Source: Alkalibacillus aidingensis (GTDB taxonomy: Bacteria; Bacillota; Bacilli; Bacillales; Alkalibacillaceae). Taken from it: a stretch of DNA of 64,000 nucleotides. A model generated the notes under the pieces. That model saw nothing but the letters and a program-made list of their open reading frames with translations, was not told the origin of the DNA and ran no database searches. Shown here in pieces: positions 58,278 through 64,000 of the stretch. The position numbers and the translations under genes are program-made. The stretch is from contig NZ_JABXWU010000001.1 in assembly GCF_014595945.1 (NCBI RefSeq), positions 310,001 through 374,000 of the forward strand, written 5' to 3'. Position 1 is the stretch's first letter, and every line of letters begins with the position of its first letter.

Positions 58278-59186
58278 GTGGTAGTTGATATGCATTGTGA
58301 TGCCCTGTTAAAACTCTGGCAGGATCCATCTAAATCATTTGATGATTCAGACTTACATATCTCGTATTCAAAGTGGAAGGAAAGCCCAGTAAAGGTTCAA
58401 TGTTTTGCAATTTATGTACCACCGGAAATCGAAACTAATTATTTTCAGGCTGCTTTAGAAATGATTGATTTGTTTCATGAGAAGGTTATTAACGCTTATG
58501 ATGATATAAAGTGGGTACAAACGAAAGAGGATATCGAAGAATTAAGGCCTCATGAAAAAGGAGCTATGCTTACTTTAGAAGGATGTCATGTTATCGAAGA
58601 CCTCACACAATTAAGAACCCTATTAAGGTTAGGTGTTAAAGCAGTTGGTCTTACTTGGAATAATGTGAATGCTGTATCCGGCACTTGCGTTGAACAACCA
58701 GAACAGGGGCTTACCGACTTTGGTCAAGCTGTGGTTAAGGTGTTAAATGAGTTTGGTGTTTATACAGATTGCTCCCATTTATCACCTGCAGGGATCGATG
58801 ATGTCTTAGAATTAGCAGATTACCCTATGCTTTCACATTCGAATGCAAAAGTGGTTCATGATCATCCTCGTAACATTTCTGATGAGCAACTGATTCGTTT
58901 CTTTGAGCAAAAGGCACCAGTAGGGTTAACATTTGTACCTTATTTCTTATCAGATAAGGAATCTGCAACCATCGATGATTTAATGAACCATCTTGATTAT
59001 ATGTATGAATTAGGTGGTCAAGATTCAATTGCTTTTGGTTCAGATTTCGATGGGATTACCAAGACAGTTGAAAACCTAGAGCATATAGCTGATTATCAAA
59101 ACTTATTAAATAAATTGAATGAGAAGTACTCAAAAGAAGAGATCATGAAGTTTAGTTATGATAACTTTGTAAGAAAATTAAATTAA
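58278..59186 (+). CDS. M19-family (renal dipeptidase-like) metallodipeptidase
   Basis: Membrane dipeptidase family zinc enzyme, cytosolic here because no signal peptide is seen. 302 residues: DMHCDALLKLWQD carries the His-x-Asp zinc ligands, LTLEGCHVIED the bridging Glu, TDCSHLS and LSHSNAKVVHDHPRN the two His, and FGSDFDG the active-site Asp. GTG 58278 is chosen with AGGGGAG about 8 bp upstream; GTG 58269 is in frame but inside that site. B. subtilis has tdh-kbl at this place instead. The substrate is not known. Confidence 0.9.
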   Translation: MVVDMHCDALLKLWQDPSKSFDDSDLHISYSKWKESPVKVQCFAIYVPPEIETNYFQAALEMIDLFHEKVINAYDDIKWVQTKEDIEELRPHEKGAMLTLEGCHVIEDLTQLRTLLRLGVKAVGLTWNNVNAVSGTCVEQPEQGLTDFGQAVVKVLNEFGVYTDCSHLSPAGIDDVLELADYPMLSHSNAKVVHDHPRNISDEQLIRFFEQKAPVGLTFVPYFLSDKESATIDDLMNHLDYMYELGGQDSIAFGSDFDGITKTVENLEHIADYQNLLNKLNEKYSKEEIMKFSYDNFVRKLN

Positions 59187-59204
59187 ATATTAAAATAATA
59201 GTCT

Positions 59205-59244
59205 ACCCAAAAGTGTGTCTTAAATATGACAACTTTTGGGTTTT
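59205..59244 (+). terminator. Intrinsic terminator after the dipeptidase gene
   Basis: ACCCAAAAGT (59205-59214) pairs exactly with ACTTTTGGGT (59232-59241), extended inside by TGTC/GACA, with TTTTAATTT tail. Confidence 0.8.
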
Positions 59245-59267
59245 AATTTGTATTTCAAGGACGATTG

Positions 59268-59296
59268 TTGTTAAAATCACACTGAGCAATTATACT
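59268..59296 (+). promoter_or_regulatory. SigA-type promoter of miaB-ricA
   Basis: TTGTTA (59268-59273) and TATACT (59291-59296) with 17-bp spacing, about 54 bp before the miaB ATG. Confidence 0.65.
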
Positions 59297-59349
59297 GTTA
59301 ATAGGTGTTTTTGTGCCGTATGTTGAACTAAATTGAAAGGAGTCTTGTT

Positions 59350-60918
59350 ATGAACGAGAAGCAACGTCATGAACAGAATCAAATAAAACAAACTAATCCA
59401 TCGGACATAAAATCCGACCAGGATAACTTGAATCGCCTAAAAGAAAAAACATCAGACGATTTTATTAAATATTTCGAAGCGACCTACGAACCACCTAACT
59501 TAAGAAAAGCACAAAAACGTGGAAAACAAGACGTCAAATATGATGAATTTCAAATTGACGAGCAATTCCAGGGGTTAGGTAAAGGTAAAAAGTATTTAAT
59601 TCGGACATATGGATGTCAAATGAACGAACATGATACAGAAGTCATGTCTGGTCTATTAGAAGAGATGGGATATGAATCTACTACTGATACTAAAGAAGCA
59701 GACATTATTTTATTAAACACTTGCGCCATTCGTGAAAATGCTGAAAATAAAGTGTTCGGTGAAATCGGTCATTTAAAGCCTCTTAAAGTTGAAAATCCTG
59801 ATTTAATCATAGGGGTATGTGGGTGCATGTCTCAAGAGGAAGCAGTCGTTAATCGAATTTTAGAGAAACACCATCAAGTTGATTTAATCTTCGGTACCCA
59901 CAACATTCACCGTTTGCCACAACTTGTTCAAAACGCTTACTTAAGTAAAGAGCGTGTCGTTGAAGTGTGGTCAAAAGAAGGTGATGTCATTGAAAACCTT
60001 CCTAAACGACGTCAAGGGAAAATTAAAGCTTGGGTTAATATTATGTACGGTTGTGATAAGTTCTGTACTTACTGTATTGTTCCGTATACACGAGGTAAGG
60101 AGCGTAGTCGCCTACCAGAAGATATTATTCAAGAAGTACGTCATTTAGCTGCACAAGGATATAAAGAAGTAACGTTGCTTGGTCAAAACGTAAATGCTTA
60201 TGGAAAAGACTTGGAAATGGAGTACGGATTAGGTGATTTGATGGATGAAATCCGTAAAATTGATATTCCACGTGTTCGGTTTACCACTTCACACCCTAGA
60301 GACTTCGATGATCGTTTAATTGAGGTGCTAGCTAAGGGTGGTAACTTAATGCCATACATTCATTTACCAGTACAATCAGGTAATTCAGATGTATTAAAAC
60401 TAATGGGACGTAAATATACACGTGAGCGTTATTTAGATTTAGTGAGAAAAATTAAGGAAGCCATCCCACACGCATCATTTTCAACAGATATTATCGTTGG
60501 TTTCCCAAATGAAACAGAAGAACAGTTCCAAGATACCTTGTCCTTATATGACGAGGTTGGTTTTGAGAGTGCTTATACGTTTATCTTCTCACCTAGGGAA
60601 GGTACTCCGGCAGCTAAATTTAACGATAAAATTTCAATGGAAGAGAAAAAGGATCGCTTGCAACGCTTAAATGCTAAAGTGAATGCCTACTCTGCAGAAG
60701 CAATGAAGAAATATGAAGGTCAAACAGTAAAAGTTTTAGTTGAAGGCGAAAGTAAAAATAACCCAGATGTATTAGCTGGTTATACAGAGCATAGTAAGTT
60801 GGTTAATTTCATCGGGCCGAAATCAGCAATTGGTCAAATTGTCGAAGTTAAAATCACAGAAGCAAAAACATGGACCTTAGATGGAGTCATGGTCGAAGAA
60901 TCTATAGAGGTGAGTTAA
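59350..60918 (+). CDS. miaB: tRNA-2-methylthio-N6-dimethylallyladenosine synthase MiaB
   Basis: Radical-SAM methylthiotransferase acting on tRNA A37. 522 residues: a charged N-terminal extension of about 75 residues typical of Bacillus, the N-terminal cluster-binding domain with Cys in [19 protein letters not shown] and GVCGCMSQ, the radical SAM motif CxxxCxxC in [17 protein letters not shown] near residue 235, and a C-terminal TRAM domain ([14 protein letters not shown]). AAAGGAG precedes the ATG. One base separates it from ricA, so they are cotranscribed. Confidence 0.97.
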   Translation: MNEKQRHEQNQIKQTNPSDIKSDQDNLNRLKEKTSDDFIKYFEATYEPPNLRKAQKRGKQDVKYDEFQIDEQFQGLGKGKKYLIRTYGCQMNEHDTEVMSGLLEEMGYESTTDTKEADIILLNTCAIRENAENKVFGEIGHLKPLKVENPDLIIGVCGCMSQEEAVVNRILEKHHQVDLIFGTHNIHRLPQLVQNAYLSKERVVEVWSKEGDVIENLPKRRQGKIKAWVNIMYGCDKFCTYCIVPYTRGKERSRLPEDIIQEVRHLAAQGYKEVTLLGQNVNAYGKDLEMEYGLGDLMDEIRKIDIPRVRFTTSHPRDFDDRLIEVLAKGGNLMPYIHLPVQSGNSDVLKLMGRKYTRERYLDLVRKIKEAIPHASFSTDIIVGFPNETEEQFQDTLSLYDEVGFESAYTFIFSPREGTPAAKFNDKISMEEKKDRLQRLNAKVNAYSAEAMKKYEGQTVKVLVEGESKNNPDVLAGYTEHSKLVNFIGPKSAIGQIVEVKITEAKTWTLDGVMVEESIEVS

Positions 60919-60919
60919 T

Positions 60920-61330
60920 ATGGCAAAGTACACACGTCAAGAAGTTATTCAAGAAGCAAATGAGTTAGCAGAAAAGCTAGCGAATATCGATGAAATTGAA
61001 CGTTTTAAACAGCTAGAAGTTAAGATTAACCAGAATACCAAAGTTCAAGGCCACATTAAAAAGATTAAAGCTCTGCAAAAGCAAGCGGTTAATTTACAGC
61101 ATTATGGTAAGGGTGAAGCTTTACAACGTGTTGAAGAACAGATTGACCGTTTACAGGCGGAATTAGATGAGATTCCAATTGTGCAGGAATTTAAAGAATC
61201 TCAGGTCGTTGTTAATGATATTTTACAACGTGTTACCCAGACGATTGCCAATGAGGTAACGAATGAAATTATTCGTTCTACAGGTGGTAATGTTCTTAGA
61301 GGTGAAACAGGAACGGAAATAAAACATTAA
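60920..61330 (+). CDS. ricA: RicA (YmcA), RNase Y/sporulation regulator
   Basis: Member of the YlbF/YmcA helical family. In B. subtilis RicA with RicF and RicT binds iron-sulfur clusters and directs RNase Y maturation of mRNAs, affecting sporulation, competence and biofilms. 136 residues, all helical, with LQKQAVNLQHYGK near residue 50 and EIIRSTGGNVLRGETGTEIKH at the end. It contains no cysteine at all, unlike my recollection of the B. subtilis protein, whose C terminus has one. GAGGTGAG precedes the ATG. Confidence 0.93.
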   Translation: MAKYTRQEVIQEANELAEKLANIDEIERFKQLEVKINQNTKVQGHIKKIKALQKQAVNLQHYGKGEALQRVEEQIDRLQAELDEIPIVQEFKESQVVVNDILQRVTQTIANEVTNEIIRSTGGNVLRGETGTEIKH

Positions 61331-61363
61331 ACCTAATTATTAAGTGGTATAGGATAATATGTT

Positions 61364-61408
61364 AAAGCTGTCTTAAAGTCATAACTTTTGACTTTAAGAC
61401 AGCTTTTT
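61364..61408 (+). terminator. Intrinsic terminator after ricA
   Basis: Perfect 18-bp stem AAAGCTGTCTTAAAGTCA (61364-61381) / TGACTTTAAGACAGCTTT (61389-61406), 7-base loop, then TT. Confidence 0.9.
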
Positions 61409-61511
61409 AATTTCGAAAAAAATATTTTCTACTCCTTCTCAAAGATATTAACGTTTCAATAGGCGTAAGCATATGAATGAATATACATCTCTTAAGTGAT
61501 ACAACTGAATC

Positions 61512-61539
61512 ACAATAAATGCCTAACCCCCATATAATA
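61512..61539 (+). promoter_or_regulatory. SigK-type promoter of cotE
   Basis: AC at 61512-61513, 17-bp spacer, CATATAATA at 61531-61539, matching CATANNNTA exactly. B. subtilis cotE has a SigE and a later SigK promoter. A weaker SigE-like pair may lie upstream (GAATATA near 61475 and GATACAAC near 61499), with two -10 mismatches. Confidence 0.6.
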
Positions 61540-61569
61540 AAATGGCTAACCAAAGAGGAGGAGAAGAAT

Positions 61570-62100
61570 ATGTCTGATCGTGATTACCGCGAGATTATTA
61601 CCAAGGCAGTATGTGGTAAAGGTAAGAAGTTTACCGAGACTTCCCATACCGTTTCACCTAATCACAAGCCTACGAGTATTTTAGGCTGCTGGATTATTAA
61701 CCACCAATATCAAGCGAGAAAGAAAGGGCATGTTGTTGAAGTTGCAGGAGCTTACGACATTAATGTTTGGTATTCTTATAATGATAATACAAAAACAGAA
61801 GTCATTACGGAAAGAAAGCAATACGTTGATAAAGTACCAATTGCAATGAAAGATAATAAATGCCTTACTAATGAATTTGAAGTTGTAGCAAGAGCTACCC
61901 AGCAACCAAACACATTAGAGTGTCAGATTGATGAAGCTGCACAAAACATCAAAGTCGAATTAGAACGAGAATTTGTTGTTGATTTAATTGGTGAAACAAA
62001 AGTATGGGCCAAAGTGGAACCAAATGGGTTTGATGAGGATGAAGTTGACTTAGATGAATTAGAATCAGAGTTAGCCGAAATTGAAGTCGATAAAGAGTAA
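61570..62100 (+). CDS. cotE: Outer spore coat morphogenetic protein CotE
   Basis: Organises the outer coat of the spore in the mother cell. 176 residues: DRDYREIITKAVCGKGKKF near the start, SILGCWIINHQYQA, VAGAYDINVWYSYN, and an acidic C-terminal tail (FDEDEVDLDELESELAEIEV) typical of CotE. ATG 61570 has GAGGAGGAG upstream; the longer frame from 61519 would run through the -10 of its own promoter. It lies between ricA and mutS, as in B. subtilis. Confidence 0.97.
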   Translation: MSDRDYREIITKAVCGKGKKFTETSHTVSPNHKPTSILGCWIINHQYQARKKGHVVEVAGAYDINVWYSYNDNTKTEVITERKQYVDKVPIAMKDNKCLTNEFEVVARATQQPNTLECQIDEAAQNIKVELEREFVVDLIGETKVWAKVEPNGFDEDEVDLDELESELAEIEVDKE

Positions 62101-62129
62101 CCCATACCCATAATCTAATTAACTCTCAA

Positions 62130-62168
62130 CCATACAGTCGATTTGACAAAAATCGGCTGTATGGTTTT
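62130..62168 (+). terminator. Intrinsic terminator after cotE
   Basis: CCATACAGTCGATTT pairs with AAATCGGCTGTATGG (one G-U), 5-base loop, then TTTT. Confidence 0.85.
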
Positions 62169-62169
62169 A

Positions 62170-62198
62170 TTAATCGACATAAAAATCTATGCTATAAT
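62170..62198 (+). promoter_or_regulatory. Promoter of mutS
   Basis: TATAAT at 62193-62198 preceded by TGC gives an extended -10; the -35 at 17 bp (TTAATC) is poor. It is 36 bp before the mutS ATG. Confidence 0.55.
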
Positions 62199-62233
62199 GC
62201 CAATAGAGATCAACAATTGGGGGATACATAGAA

Positions 62234-64000
62234 ATGGCCAAATATACGCCAATGATTGAACAATACTTACAAGTCAAATCCGAATATAAAGATGAGTTTT
62301 TATTTTTTCGTTTAGGGGACTTCTATGAATTATTCTTTGATGATGCGTTAAAGGCTGCCAAAGAATTAGAAATCACGTTAACTAAACGCGATGCAGGTAA
62401 TGAGAAGATTCCAATGTGTGGTGTTCCTTTTCATTCGGCAGAAAGCTATATAAAAACGTTAATAGACAAAGGTTACAAAGTAGCGATTTGTGAACAAGTT
62501 GAAGACCCACAAACCGCCAAAGGAGTCGTCAAGCGCGAAGTCGTACAAGTCATTACTCCCGGTACTATTATGGAAGGCAAAATGTTAGATGAAACAGAGA
62601 ACAATTTTATTGCCTCTATTACACATTCGGCGACATCTTTTGTCATTGCTTATACCGATTTATCAACAGGCGAATGCTCTGTTAGTCAAATGGCTGGTCG
62701 TTTTAAAGATGTATTAAGTGAGTTATATAATCGACCAGTCAAGGAAATCGTTGTTTCAGAAAATTTTAATGAAGATTATAAACATTCACTTATTCATTAT
62801 TTAAATGTGACTTTATCGTTCCAAGATAAAAGTGAGATACCTGAAGATTATCTCTATTTAGTAGAAAATTTAGAAGATGTTCATTTGGTTGAAGGTTTTG
62901 GTCGACTATTCCAGTATATCTATCATTCTCAGAAACGGTATTTAACACACTTACAACGTGTTGAGTATATTCCAATAGAACAGTTTATGAAATTAGACTT
63001 GTATTCCAAACGCAACTTGGAGCTAATGGAATCAATTCGAGATCATAGTCAAAAGGGGACCTTATTATCGGTCTTGGACCAAACATCAACAGCGATGGGA
63101 GCTAGACGATTGAAGAAGTGGCTTGATCGTCCTTTGTTGTCAAAGGACGCTATTGAAAGACGTCACGAACAAGTTGAGTCGTTTATGGTTCACTTTTTTG
63201 AACGTGAGGAGATCCGGGAGCGTTTAAAACAAGTTTATGATCTTGAACGTTTATCAGGGCGAGTATCCTATGGTAATGTCAATGCGCGTGATTTAATTCA
63301 ATTGAAGAAATCTCTATCCGTCTTGCCATCCTTAAAGCAGGTGCTTGATCAAATTGAATCTCATTCTGTCACATCCCTATTAGGTGATATTTCCGTTTTT
63401 CAGGAAATCTATGATCTACTTAACCGTAGTATTCATGACGAACCACCGATCTCAATTACCGAAGGAGATATTATTAAAGATGGTTTTAATGCACAGCTTG
63501 ATGAGTATCGTGAAGCATCAAGAAACGGAAAAGCTTGGGTAGCTCAGTTAGAAGCAAGCGAAAGAGAAAGGTTAGGTGTCAAATCACTTAAAGTTGGCTA
63601 TAACAAAGTCTTTGGTTACTATATTGAAGTGACAAAAGCCAATTTAAATCAAATTGATCTATCAAGATACGAACGTAAACAAACATTAGCCAATGCTGAG
63701 AGATTTATTACACCAGAATTAAAAGAAAAAGAACGATTAATCCTCGAAGCTAAAGAAAAGAGTACGTCTTTAGAGTACGAGCTATTTATTAAGATTCGAG
63801 AACAAATAAAAGAATATATTCCTGTTATTCAAAAGTTAGCTGAACAGATCAGTAAGATTGATGTCCTTATAAGTTTAGCAGTTGTCAGTGAACAGAACAA
63901 TTACATTAAACCTATATTAAATGAAGAGCAGAATCTCCATATTGAAGACGGAAGACACCCTGTTGTTGAACAGGTCATGCAAGATCAATTTGTACCGAAT
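62234..64000 (+). CDS. mutS: DNA mismatch repair protein MutS (3' end missing)
   Basis: Mismatch-recognition ATPase. 589 codons are open to the window edge, out of roughly 860 usual. The N-terminal mismatch-binding motif is in RLGDFYELFFDDA (Phe and Glu of FYE), followed by the connector domain, lever (SQKGTLLSVLDQTSTAMGARRLKKW) and clamp. VGYNKVFGYYIEVTKAN and NAERFITPELKEKE are recognisable. The ATPase domain lies beyond the end. GGGGGA precedes the ATG. It has no terminator inside the window; mutL would be expected next. Confidence 0.97.
   Translation, partial: MAKYTPMIEQYLQVKSEYKDEFLFFRLGDFYELFFDDALKAAKELEITLTKRDAGNEKIPMCGVPFHSAESYIKTLIDKGYKVAICEQVEDPQTAKGVVKREVVQVITPGTIMEGKMLDETENNFIASITHSATSFVIAYTDLSTGECSVSQMAGRFKDVLSELYNRPVKEIVVSENFNEDYKHSLIHYLNVTLSFQDKSEIPEDYLYLVENLEDVHLVEGFGRLFQYIYHSQKRYLTHLQRVEYIPIEQFMKLDLYSKRNLELMESIRDHSQKGTLLSVLDQTSTAMGARRLKKWLDRPLLSKDAIERRHEQVESFMVHFFEREEIRERLKQVYDLERLSGRVSYGNVNARDLIQLKKSLSVLPSLKQVLDQIESHSVTSLLGDISVFQEIYDLLNRSIHDEPPISITEGDIIKDGFNAQLDEYREASRNGKAWVAQLEASERERLGVKSLKVGYNKVFGYYIEVTKANLNQIDLSRYERKQTLANAERFITPELKEKERLILEAKEKSTSLEYELFIKIREQIKEYIPVIQKLAEQISKIDVLISLAVVSEQNNYIKPILNEEQNLHIEDGRHPVVEQVMQDQFVPN

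Overview
The window is a conserved chromosomal backbone segment from a low-GC, endospore-forming, motile member of the Bacillaceae. Gene order follows the Bacillus subtilis fla/che - rpsB - polC - nusA/infB - pnp - dpaA/asd/dapA - spoIIIE - recA - rny - spoVS - miaB - cotE - mutS segment almost gene for gene, and all firmly called genes are on the + strand. The acidic tails and linkers (RpsB, RodZ, CotE, SpoIIIE) would suit a halophilic or haloalkaliphilic genus, but that is only an inference. There is no rRNA, tRNA, transposase, prophage or CRISPR array.

Layout. 1-11.9 kb is the distal end of the flagellar/chemotaxis operon: flhA (5' end missing), flhF, flhG, cheB, cheA, cheW, cheC, cheD, sigD, then a FapA/DUF342 protein, an unknown 103-residue protein and a SwrB-like DUF6115 protein. 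12-25.4 kb holds translation, lipid and replication genes: rpsB, tsf, pyrH, frr, uppS, cdsA, dxr, rasP, proS, polC. A 713-bp gene-free stretch follows, with a 52-bp tandem-repeat array and then a promoter plus terminator ahead of rimP. 26-33.5 kb is the rimP-nusA-rnpM-ylxQ-infB-ylxP-rbfA operon, then truB, ribF and rpsO. 33.7-42.4 kb has pnp, mlpA, ymxH, dpaA-dpaB (dipicolinate) and asd-dapG-dapA, which supply dihydrodipicolinate for spores, lysine and cell wall. A 448-bp gene-free stretch with a second 52-bp repeat array stands where B. subtilis has rnjB. 42.9-53.9 kb has tepA, ylzJ, spoIIIE, ymfF, ymfH, ymfI, ymfJ, ymfK, rodZ, pgsA and cinA. 54-64 kb has recA, rny, ymdB, spoVS, an M19 dipeptidase, miaB, ricA, cotE and mutS (3' end missing).

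The genes are textbook. The least explained structure is non-coding: two arrays of 52-bp units, at 25.5 kb and 42.5 kb. They look unrelated at first, but keep the same length, the same fixed positions (GACG at 5-8, AACGT at 32-36, AGA at about 42-44) and a hairpin whose arms differ between arrays by compensating base changes. Regulatory sites that fit known biology can also be read: SigK-type promoters for dpaAB and cotE, a SigH-type promoter for spoVS, a NusA-type attenuator ahead of rimP-nusA, a LexA-like box at recA and a structured S15 leader. Several start codons were moved from the longest reading frame to a downstream ATG, GTG or TTG with a well-spaced ribosome binding site; each case is noted.
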